NCBI RefSeq assembly: GCF_016906535.1
Contig: NC_057379.1
Location: 1-64,000 of the forward strand
Reading direction: 5' to 3'
Origin: Rhizoctonia solani
Lineage: Eukaryota; Basidiomycota; Agaricomycetes; Cantharellales; Ceratobasidiaceae
Length of the DNA: 64,000 nt
Position numbers and translations under genes: made by a program. Below, piece after piece: positions 54,887 to 64,000 of the stretch; position 1 is the first letter of the stretch, and each line of letters opens with the position of its first letter. Below the pieces are notes generated by a model. It was not told the DNA's origin and did not search any database. It saw only the letters and a list, made by a program, of their open reading frames with translations.

Positions 54887-56157
54887 ATGACGGCTATGCA
54901 TACCATACCCGACGAGCTTGATAGAGTGGACTGGTTTGGAATACATGAGTGTTGGGGTAACCCTTATGGTTATTACAAGGGATATCTATATGAATTCAAC
55001 ATGACCCACAAATTGCAGAACCCGCTCACACCAATCTCCTCTGAAAGCGACACACTCAGTATCTGGATGGCCGACCCTTCGATATCTAATACCACAAAGG
55101 AGATAGTTATGGCGCCTTATCTTACAGACCCAATCATACCAGAGTTTGGATGGCACACGGTTTACAAAACCCGTTACGCCAAGAGGAGATATATCATATC
55201 ATCGCCCCTGATAGACTCAGTTACAGGTTCAGACCCGGTGAGTACGATACTTGATGCTGCAACGCAGAGACAAATATCTTAGTGGTCACTCGTGGCTCAG
55301 ACATACAACACTACCTTCTTCTTTCCTGCCTGTAAGTACATCGTTTTACCAATCGGTTTCTCGCATTACTACAGGAGACAAGTTTATTTAACTTTTTTCT
55401 TTGTTACGCAGCAATTCTTACAAAAAAACCCGTTCGAGTAACCGATTCAAGCGGAGTTTTGAGTACTGAGCTAGTAGCTACTGGTGTGATAGATGAACCA
55501 ACCTTCCTTGAATCTTCCGAAAAACTTGCCATATCTGGATTCAAGCCTGGACAGGTGCCTGTGGACTATCTGTGTGAGATAACAGAAGATTACAGAGTTA
55601 CAAGCACTTTTGACCTGTTTGCATCGATTGGTGGTCTGCTGGCACTCCTACAAGGAATTCACATATTGCTATTCGGAAGGCCACTGTTTTGGGGAATTTT
55701 TGGTGAGTAGTACTTGACTGTACATGCGCATGGTCTTGAGTAGCCTAAATACTGGTGATGCATAGGTGCAAAGGCCATCACGCCATTTGGTGTGATGGGA
55801 AATCTGGCTACTAAGTCATTCAAGAAACGACTCCAGGAGCAATATCACCTTCCACAACAAGGAACTCAAGCAAACTTAGGACGACTGCAAGGTGGAAGTC
55901 AGTCTTGCAATCGGGCAGGGATGGACATTGATATGACGCAATTTCTTCTCGATTTTGTGATCGACATGGGGCCTGCGTCTGTGCCGGAACATGAAGAGGA
56001 GGACAAGCATTGCAGTAGTAATTCAGAGAATGGCGAAGGAGGAGTTGAGTGTGTGCCACTTCGGCGATTAGGAGATATTGAAGGGATGGCCGAAGTCACA
56101 CAATTTCAATGGGCGGACTCTGTTGAATCCAAGCCCACTGGCAGCCAAGCACCTTAA
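54887..56157 (+). CDS. Single-span membrane protein of an unrecognised family, copy 1
   Basis: Exons 54887-55237, 55301-55331, 55412-55702, 55766-56157; 1065 nt, 354 residues, all in phase with GTGAGT/GTAAGT donors. The N-terminal domain (WFGIHECWGNPYGYY, PIIPEFGWHTVYKTRYA) precedes a 31-nt micro-exon, then a domain ending in the hydrophobic segment FASIGGLLALLQGIHILLFG (likely membrane span) and a C-terminal tail with DMTQFLLDFVIDMGPAS and an acidic run. The paralog at 60559-61740 has identical second and third exon lengths (31 and 291 nt). Function unknown. The true N-terminus may lie in an upstream exon. Confidence 0.75.
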
Positions 56158-57437
56158 CCAGTTTGAGCTACTTGGGAGTACTCAAACATAACGGTCACTG
56201 GGGTTCGACTGAACTTGACTCGACTATTGAATATAATTTGAACGTTGAATTTAATCTAGATATTGGATTGACTTCGACACAGTAAAGGTGTAAATCAAAG
56301 TATAATTTCCTGGGTCAACCGAGCCGAGGAATGATCCATCACCGCAACCAAACAACGAGTAATTAGGCGTCGAAGTACTATTTCAAACTGTAATCGATTT
56401 TGAAGCACCAAGTAGCGGAATCCGATCACGGTCACGTCTGAAATAATTGCGCCTCGAAGGAAATAGCTAAATGTAGACTGGAATCTTGGGACAGTTGTCT
56501 TCCCGCACAATTGGACAATGTGACAACCCTAGGCTTGCTTGGGGTATAAGGAAGAGCAATGTGAAAAGCTATGCTCATGAATGATGAGCTAGAAGAGCGG
56601 CAAAGGCCCATTCACAGGTGTAAGGGGGAAGAGCCATCCTTTGCACTTGGGACCGAAGACTGAAAGTTATCAGGCAAAGAAATGACCGCATTCAAAACGC
56701 CATTATTGCCATGGGAACTATTGTTCTAATTGCACAACAACACAAGAGATCCGGAAAAATCTCCAAAAACTATACATTGGCCAAATGAGGGCCAATTAGA
56801 TGTGTCCCTGTCTACCGGCGTGACCTTTGGGGTACTTTGGGTAAATCCCTGAGAGCAGATTAGGTACTTGGCAGGCGGGGATCAGAGCGATCTATGTAAG
56901 ACAGGCAGGGATGATCATTTGGGAGCGGGACAAAGAAATGCGAGGAAACAAAATAAGAGGGGACGCGTCACCTGAGAAATACCAGGGAAATGACGAAAGA
57001 TAACGAGGTGCATGCGGATGGCGGTCGGGACGCAATTGCGTGATGGAGTGGAAGGCTGTGCCTGGATACGTGAATCGAGCGCCCCGCGTAGCTCCCAGAG
57101 ACACTTCATTATTATTATCAGAACCCAGTGAGATACGCGGCGGCTCAGCGGAGACGACGTCCTGGGGGATGAGATCCGCAAACCACAGCCCGATCTTGAT
57201 AAGATTAGATGAACGAGATTCCAATGTAAATCAGGGAATATTTGAAATTAAAATTACGACCACAAAGCTCAAGCTCTCTGATTTCCTGATGATCTTACCA
57301 CACGCGAGCGAGACGATATACTCGGTTTGGGGGGATAGGATAAAAAAAACTTTACCGCAAACCCCAACGCGGAAAACGTGCGCTAGAGGAGTATGCAAGT
57401 CTGGTCGAGACGCGACTGGAGGGTAACTGATTCGACC
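56158..57437. other. Upstream region of the ATP-citrate lyase fragment, copy 1 of a duplicated segment
   Basis: No gene. About 56450-57075 is repeated at 63350-64000 with the same order of blocks (GAAGGAAATAGCTAAAT, ACAGTTGTCTTCCCG, GAGCTAGAAGAGCGG, GGATGGCGGTCGGGACGC). Short ORFs on both strands are not conserved between the copies. Confidence 0.7.
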
Positions 57438-58319
57438 ATGTCGTCCAATGGTGGGTGAAACTCGATCGGTATTGAGCACAGCTAACGTACTGCAGCCATT
57501 CGCGAGTTTGACGCAAAGCTACTACTGCCATGTTGGCTGCCTGGTGCGCCTGTCTATGCTGGAACCGAGCCAGTCACGTCGACGTTTTTGTACTCCACGC
57601 CCAAGGTTGTCCAGACCCCACGAGACTCAGACACGAACACGGTCACGCCAGACACTGAGCTGCCCCCATTCTTGACTGAAAAGCTAGTGGTCAAGCCAGA
57701 CCAGCTCATAAAGCGGAGGTATGTGATGAACACTCGAGATGAACAACTGCTGATTATTCTACAGAGGCAAGGCGGGCCTATTGAGCCTCAACAAGGGCTG
57801 GGAAGAGAGCAAGGCCTGGATCGTCGAACGCGCCGGGAAGCCTGTCCAAGTCGAATCTACCACCGGCACCTTGAACAACTTTATCGTCGGGCCTTTCCTC
57901 CCCCATCCTAGCAACACCGAATACTATATCTGTACCAACTCGCGGCGTGAAGGCGATAAAATCTCGTTTACGCACGAGGGAGGTGTCGACATTGGAGATG
58001 TCGATGCCAGAGCTGCTCGGGTAGGTTCTTCTTAGTGGGATTGGGACATGTACTGACTTCAAACCAGTTGACGACCACAGTCAACGCGCCATTTCCCCCC
58101 CGTTCTGACTTCAAACCCAATCTACTGGCCGCCATCGCAGCCGAGAAGCTCGGCAAGCTTGGGGAGTGCACTATATTGCTCCTGAGCGCTCCCCAGCAAA
58201 ACCCTTTTTCGCCGAGAACTAACCTATCTATTAGCCCACGAAGGTGTTCCAGATGCAGGAGGACGACCATGAACAGGAAGAGCTCCTGCCACTACCTCCT
58301 CGCATCACTAACAACTTGA
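57438..58319 (+). pseudogene. ATP-citrate lyase, 5' fragment (ATP-grasp part)
   Basis: Exons 57438-57450, 57496-57718, 57765-58020 and from 58068; GTGGGT, GTATGT and GTAGGT donors, all in phase. The protein begins MSSNAIREFDAKLLL, then KLVVKPDQLIKRRGKAG, NKGWEESKAWI, VESTTGTLNNFIV, PHPSNTEYYIC and FTHEGGVDIGDVDA, the conserved start of ATP-citrate lyase, which makes cytosolic acetyl-CoA from citrate. Similarity stops soon after VNAPFPPRSDF; the frame ends at 58317-58319 after about 248 residues, against roughly 1100 in the full enzyme. The CoA-binding and catalytic histidine parts are missing, so this is a truncated duplicate. Confidence 0.85.
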
Positions 58320-59022
58320 GCTCAGTGAAGATTTGTCGACCTGGCATTTTTGCACGCGATACTAATGCTCACTTATAGCCTACCCACTTGACGACTGAGC
58401 CTCAAGTTGGCGCGTCAAAATCAGTCATGGGAACCATTGAAAGTACGCAGATGGATTCAGAATGGCTTGTTAACACGGTTGATTCTTTTTGTTACGTGGA
58501 CCGTCTAACAATGTATCGGACTTAGGGAAAGGCAAAGGCGGTTGGGGGTATCAAGGTTAAAGGGCCACCACAACACTCCTCTCGTGAACTTCGTCCTCGC
58601 ACCCAAGCTCAGCTCTCTCCTCCCCGTTTCCCATTTCCTCTGCCTTTGAACCTTTCAATTATATCCTTTCTTATTTGTCATATGTATGTCGCTCTTGGCT
58701 ACTGGCACAACCTGGCATAGGACAAACCAGTTCTATTCAAAGTAATTCAATTTAGCTGTACGACTTTTCACTGTGCACCGGTCACATCCAGGACCTCACC
58801 AACTCTACAACTGGGTGGCCCAATCATCAAGCTGCCCCAGTTGCCCGTTTGGGTAAACGGCTATGAGCTCCAGTCCGGGTTTAGGGGTTTCGGGTATTTT
58901 AACCGTCTGAAGCCGGCTGCAACTAATTTGTGCAGGTTCCTCCGGGAATATGTTGCTCTGATACTTCTCATATAGGAAGTGGTCATGTGCACATACATCG
59001 GCCAGTATTCTAAACCCAGTAT
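58320..59022. other. Intergenic, no supported gene
   Basis: Holds the truncation point of the ATP-citrate lyase fragment and the upstream region of the next gene. Nothing else recognised. Confidence 0.5.
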
Positions 59023-59910
59023 ATGGATTGGCATTTCTTTTCTATCAATCAAGAGGCAGAACATAAAAAACGCGGTCTTCGTTCGTACGGTCTACTGGCA
59101 CTCTCTTTCCTCCCTCACCAGGCAGTATCTGCGATGAGATGCTCTATACGCGCAGTTCGAAGGAACTGGTTCCCTATTTGGATAGCTATATCATTCCTCC
59201 TTGATACTGTTGTGTTAGGGTGGTTCGGTATTCTCATCCTTGTAGAGAGCTCGAGAGCTTCTATTCCGTTATCTGCTATATTTGATATCCTCGCCGTTAT
59301 TCGATTCGTGCCTAGTTTTTTAAATAAATTCTACTTGTGAGCTAACTATTTCAGTCACATTTCCCTTTATCTACTCGCAAAAGTACTGACAGCCAAAATG
59401 TTCACAATATAGGTTAACGTATGGCTTCCGATATACCAACACGCGTATTGGTACATTTGCCTTCCAGCAGCTCGTCTACTATCCGATTGTTATTCTATGG
59501 TCTGCAGGTACGTCCCTACTGACACTCACGGCTGCTGTACATGATTACCGACTCAAACTTGCATCTTAGCCATGATACCGTTTTCATATCTGGCTCGGCT
59601 TCTACTGTTTCCAGGACTATTAGGTAACCTGATAGTAACTCTCTCACTTTGGGTCCTGTTCTTCAGAGCAAAGTACTTCAAAAACCAAAAGATGACATGC
59701 TTGAGTACCGACATTCATTACCTAGCGGCTGGGAGCCATCGGGCCAGCGATATGGGTGCAACTAAGACTATCACCTGGAGGGGCATCCCTCGCCCACCGA
59801 GGAATCGATTACGAAGTCGTATACTCCAATCCTTCTCGAATTTCCTAGTTAATTCCCTCCTTCGGAGAGTAGCGTTGGTACCTTTTATCCTACCTATGCT
59901 CAATAACTAA
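59023..59910 (+). CDS. Multi-pass membrane protein, three exons, family unrecognised
   Basis: Exons 59023-59336, 59413-59507, 59570-59910; 750 nt, 249 residues, in phase (donors GTGAGC and GTACGT; acceptors TAG). Hydrophobic segments: WIAISFLLDTVVLGWFGILI, around AIFDILAVIRFV, LVYYPIVILWSA and LLLFPGLLGNLIVTLSLWVL, suggesting four or five spans, then an Arg-rich tail. It lies just upstream of the second copy of the single-span membrane protein. Its 3' end at TAA 59908 could instead continue by splicing into that gene; this is unresolved. Confidence 0.6.
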
Positions 59911-59949
59911 TAATTGCTATAATACTTATATACGATAGTCCTGCAGAAA

Positions 59950-61740
59950 AGCGGCCTCAAGTTATATGTCAACATATCTTCTCGTTGGTAGCTATCCTTC
60001 TGGTTCTCACCCGAGTTCTTGTTGGGCAACGTAAGGCCTTGGATGGTCTTCCTTCTCGGACAACTGTGAAGCTTTGCAACCTCGATGTGCTCTATCCAGG
60101 GTCAGATAGATATCTTGATAAATCTTCACCTATAATGCTGTATGTGGTACGTACGTATCATCCCGGTTTATTAGTCGGAGAACCAATGTGGCTTCATATG
60201 GTACGGCCCGGGTAGCGCGCTCCTCCCCATGCGGAGATTATATATAACTCAACTCTCAACAATTCCATACCGCTTCATCTGACGGTTAACATATCACAAA
60301 TACATCAAACTGGTGAGTCAATATAATCGAATTCGCTGAAAGTTCTAAACAAATTAAAAGGCACTTCAAGTCTAGTCGTAATCCCTTGCAGTCAGCGTGT
60401 AGAGTCCACACCGTCAAAAGCTAATGACACACAAAATTCATTTTACGTGTATGATTGCTCTGGAGACTACCGGGGCTCCTCAGATGAAAGCGAGTATCTC
60501 GTGACTTTTGATTCATATACATAGCCAACTAAAGTCCCTATCAAATATCTATATTTAGGCCGAATTGGTTTCGAATATACTGTAGGAAGATACCCATTGA
60601 GCAAACAATTGACCACGTCCGTGCAGAACCCAAGCATACACGACTCAGTCAATGACCAAATGCCAAATCTCTGGATAGCAAATCAGTATATCTTAGAGAA
60701 TCACGGAGATATGATACCATACCTAACACATCCTATCTTTCCCGAGTTTAGATGGCATACCGTATCCAAGACTTACTGGGCAGCAAGGAAGTTTATTAAA
60801 TCTTCGCCCCTGTCGGATGCCATTTTGGGCTCGGATCCGGTATGTGTTGTCTCCCCAACTTGGCGTATTATAAGCTCTGCATGAACTTTGCTCGATATCC
60901 AGACTTACAAAACTGTCCCGTACTGTGAATCAGGTAAGCCACTCGACTTTAATTTCATACACAAAGTGATCTGATTTGTCGATGTAACTCATGTTTGGTG
61001 TGCCCGCGACCAGAGATGGTACGGCGGGAGCTCATGCAGTCAAACCTGACCGACTCAAATCCAGATGTCGAAGTAATCGCCACCGGCATGGTGTACAAGC
61101 CAGAATTCTTGAAATACTCGGAGCAAACATCATTTGCTAACTTCAACTGGAGCCAAAAAGGACCGTATGACCTATGCAGGATCACGGAAGAGTACCGCAC
61201 GACAAGCAACTTTGATATTCTGGCATCCATTGGTGGTTTGCTTGCACTGTTGCAAGGAATACATGTACTTGTGTTCGGGCGTCCGTTGTTTTGGGGAATG
61301 TTTGGTATGCTTGATCAAGTTTACGTTGTCAGCGAGCGTTGACACTGGCTTCAATATCATTGTTAGGCGCGAAACTTATAACGCCGTTCGGTCTCGCGGG
61401 TAAACTGGCTACCCAGGCGTTCAGAGAACGACTACAACAGCAATATCATCGTCGAGCGGAACCACAAGACTCGACAAAGACGACACAGGAATCGGGCACC
61501 GAAGAATCTGGGTCCAGAGTCGAAATCGACATGACTCGGTTCCTTCTTGACTATGTCATCGATATGGGCCCGGCTTCACTGCCAAGTCCTCCTCAGGAGA
61601 AGCAAAACAGTGAGACCGACAGCAGCGATTCTGAAGACGAGGTCAGCTACCAGCGTGTCCGGGGGCTAGTAAAAGAGGACGGGGTGGAGGCTACAAAGCT
61701 TGAATGGGAGAGTGGAACGATTGAACCGGCCAAAAGGTGA
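59950..61740 (+). CDS. Single-span membrane protein family, copy 2 (5' end uncertain)
   Basis: Well supported exons: 60559-60839 (or beginning earlier), 60903-60933, 61014-61304 and 61367-61740, in phase, paralogous to 54887-56157 throughout (HPIFPEFRWHTVSKTYW, TYKTVPYCES, LASIGGLLALLQGIHVLVFG, DMTRFLLDYVIDMGPAS). Upstream coding-like pieces are 59955-about 60147, with a hydrophobic segment (FSLVAILLVLTRVLV), and about 60391-60520, with YDCSGDY. In the latter a TAG (near 60522) precedes the next in-frame piece, so either an intron is missed or the 5' half is decayed. Function unknown; likely membrane-anchored with an acidic cytosolic tail. Confidence 0.65.
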
Positions 61741-62496
61741 GTTGCAGTGAAAACGGACAAAAAGGCTCAGTAGTACTAATGTACGCTTATCGAATAGCGA
61801 AAACCAGGTCTAGTTGAATACATGGCTACCCGTCGAGAATGTTCGAAGCAAGTTTGTTGAATTGAAGCCAATGTACTGCAAGTTGATGCGCATATAGCCG
61901 AATCATAGAACGTGGTTTTGTCTGGGGCAGGGTACATACACGTGACCTAATGTATGCCTATCGAATTGTAATCAAGTATGAAAACAACAGAATGTGTACC
62001 AAAAATAGCCCTGTGATGTTATAACATCATCACTTTTCACGATCGACCGAGATGAGATGTGCAACGGCGATCTAGGAGTACCATCACTAGTCAGCTGATT
62101 ACGGACTTTTGGTATACCCACAATTAATCAGTAACAAGTAATCCACGCATGTAGAAACTTTGTAGATACATTGTTCAGCCCTTCCTCGATTGTATAGTAT
62201 TTATGTCTTATTTTTAACTATCCATGATAACCAGCCACAGCCTTGCCGATGGCTGTTGCCCAAATTAAGTTGATTACCGACCCTGAGATCAGCTTTCTCA
62301 TCATTAGTCACAAAGCACAGCCACAGACCTCCAAATCTAGTTCGCTGCTCGGTCTCATGGGTACATTCCGCTTGCAAGCTATTCTGAACGCTGTGGTACA
62401 TTATTGGGCTCCATAAGCCTCGCTATTCAAGTTTGATGGACCTGGACCGTCAAAGTGCGTGTTTCTAAAAGTAGAATGATGGTTAGAGTGTTATTT
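61741..62496. other. Intergenic, no supported gene
   Basis: AT-rich. A perfect dyad GTGATGTTATAACATCA lies near 62013. Nothing else recognised. Confidence 0.5.
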
Positions 62497-62787
62497 TTAA
62501 GTCCAAAGTCCTGCAGGCTGTGGTGATAAACTGCGCCGCCCAGTTTCGGAATCCCTCACAGCAATCTCCGCCCGTTTGGCGCCGGTGTACAGGCTCGCAA
62601 ACCGTCGATCTTGTGCTAGTGCCGGGTTCGAAACTAAGTGAGCATCGATCCGTTCAACGAGCTCTTGATTTATCCCTTCCAACAACAACCGCAGTACATA
62701 CGCCAAATCCTGGAGCGTTGCTTTTGGCTTTTGCATGTGCTGTTCACGTTGAGCTCTTTCCTTGGCTGTTCGGGCAGGGCGGACCAT
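62497..62787 (-). CDS. Small hypothetical protein, 96 residues
   Basis: ATG 62785-62787 to stop 62497. Lys/Arg/Gln-rich N-terminus (TAKERAQREQHMQK) then a helical amphipathic stretch (LAYVLRLLLEGINQELVERI). No family recognised, no paralog here. Composition is protein-like, but a chance ORF cannot be excluded. Confidence 0.35.
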   Translation of the reverse strand: MVRPARTAKERAQREQHMQKPKATLQDLAYVLRLLLEGINQELVERIDAHLVSNPALAQDRRFASLYTGAKRAEIAVRDSETGRRSLSPQPAGLWT

Positions 62788-63200
62788 GGTTGTATCGATG
62801 ACGTTGATAAAATGCACAATAAAATGAAAAACAATTGGTTGCCTTTTGGAGCCTGAAAATGTCCCAATTTAGAAAGTATATGCACATTTTCCCTGAGACC
62901 CTGAGGTTGTTTGGCTCCTCAAACGTTTGTCGTGCATTCAACCAACATTTTCGGAAGAACCAGTCAGTAAACCCAGTAAGACCTTATAAGAATGTATAAC
63001 CGAATAGATTTCATTGTTTGATATATCTGCTTTGTTTCTCACTATGCTCGTGTTGTTAGGTGCGTGTTTTTGTTTGATGTAAAACTGGCGCTCCACAATC
63101 CCTTCCCTAGACCACCGAAAAAATTCTCATGTGCACAATTTATAGGAAATAATGTAAGATATCTCGTATTATCACATTTAGAGGTGAATCCAATGCCCTG
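62788..63200. other. Intergenic, no supported gene
   Basis: Nothing recognised between the small ORF and the duplicated segment. Confidence 0.4.
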
Positions 63201-64000
63201 ATGAGTTCCTGGGTTGAACGGCCCAGCCGTTCTCCCCGACTGCCAGAACGGTAATCGGGTGAGGGCCGTAATCAGCTGACTAATGATAGTATTGGAATCG
63301 GTATTGGGGTCGCTTTCAAATGACCTTGTAATGGATTTTAAAACATGGCGCGTTGAAGGAAATAGCTAAATATAAGCTGGAATCTTGGAACAGTTGTCTT
63401 CCCGTACGACTACACAGAGTGGAATGTCCATGCTTCCTTGGGTGTATGGAAGAGCGGGGTGAAAAACTATGTGCTCATGAATGACGAGCTAGAAGAGCGG
63501 GAAGAGCCTATTCATGAGTGTAATGAGGAAGTGGCATCTCTGATCAAATTTAAAGGCTGAGCGTTATCAGGCAAGGTGCCGTATCTAAAACACAATTGTT
63601 TTCATCAAGTTTATTGTTCTGGTCGGAATACAGCACTAATCGTGGTACTACACAATTGCCAAATCCTAGAAAACAAAACTCCCCAAAAAACCGTGCATCG
63701 GCCGAATGAGCCCCAATTAGATGTGTGCCTTTCTGCCGGCGGGACCTTTGGGGTACTTTTGGGTAAATCCCTGGGAGCCGATTACGTACTCGGCACGCGG
63801 GGATCAGAGTGATCTTTGTGAGGCGGCGCAGGATGATCACTTGGACGAGGGACAAAAAAAACGTGAGGCGAAAAAAACAAAAACAAGAAGGGGCGCGTCA
63901 TCTGAGAAATACGAGGGAAATGAAGCAAGATAACGAGACGCGTGCGGATGGCGGTCGGGACGCGATTGCGTGATGGGGTGGAAAGTCGTGCCTAGATGTG
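63201..64000. repeat. Second copy of the ATP-citrate lyase upstream segment
   Basis: From about 63350 it matches 56450-57075 with scattered substitutions and small indels, ending in the CGGTCGGGACGCGATTGCGTGATGG block at the window end. Looser similarity may begin near 63200. In copy 1 the lyase start codon follows about 370 bp later. Confidence 0.75.

Overview
The window is one end of a eukaryotic, most likely fungal, chromosome. It opens with a telomeric repeat tract (16 copies of AACCT, read outward as TTAGG) and runs inward through a subtelomere packed with retrotransposons. Host genes have many short introns (about 45-95 bp) with GTRNGT donors and CTAAC/CTGAT-like branch sites. The transposons are Ty3-type chromodomain elements. 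A fragment of single-chain ATP-citrate lyase is present. Together these suggest a filamentous Agaricomycete. A Rhizoctonia/Ceratobasidiaceae origin is my guess from overall character and cannot be proven from the sequence.

Layout. 1-82 telomere. 960-3442: two divergent genes of an unrecognised tryptophan-rich family (W1 minus, W2 plus). 3443-22373: a three-deep nest of LTR retrotransposons that splits W2; its last codons resume at 22379. Outer element LTR-1 (539-bp LTRs, TSD GAACC) holds LTR-2 in its leader (562-bp LTRs, TSD GTATT) and LTR-3 in its gag (same family, TSD GCCCA). 22761-24922: W3, a third family member with a 19-copy 9-bp minisatellite. 26842-27276: a 435-bp TRIM element (173-bp LTRs, TSD ACCAC) cutting the 3' end of a four-exon, 880-aa minus-strand gene (27269-30090). 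31216-44159: a second nest, LTR-4 (TSD ATTGG) with LTR-5 (TSD ATGTC) inside its reverse transcriptase. 44408-49279: an SNF2-type ATPase gene with a nonsense codon and a lost arginine finger. 50786-54215: two palindrome-rich satellites, the first interrupted by a 1.2-kb DNA element with 35-bp TIRs, an 8-bp duplication and a spliced cargo gene. 54887-64000: a partly duplicated segment with two paralogous membrane-protein genes, a third membrane protein, an ATP-citrate lyase 5' fragment and a second copy of that fragment's upstream region.

How it fits together. All five large retroelements look self-primed (the RNA 5' end is complementary to the site just inside the 5' LTR). The four LTR-2 to LTR-5 elements carry GGGAAAA two codons before the gag stop, as expected for -1 frameshifting into pol. 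Their in-frame stops, the dead catalytic aspartate of LTR-1, the damage to the SNF2 gene and the LTR-LTR differences in LTR-2 all fit CpG transitions, so methylation-linked or RIP-like decay seems to be the main inactivating force. The palindromic octamer TCACGTGA and its CpG-decayed forms recur in LTRs, host promoters and satellite units.
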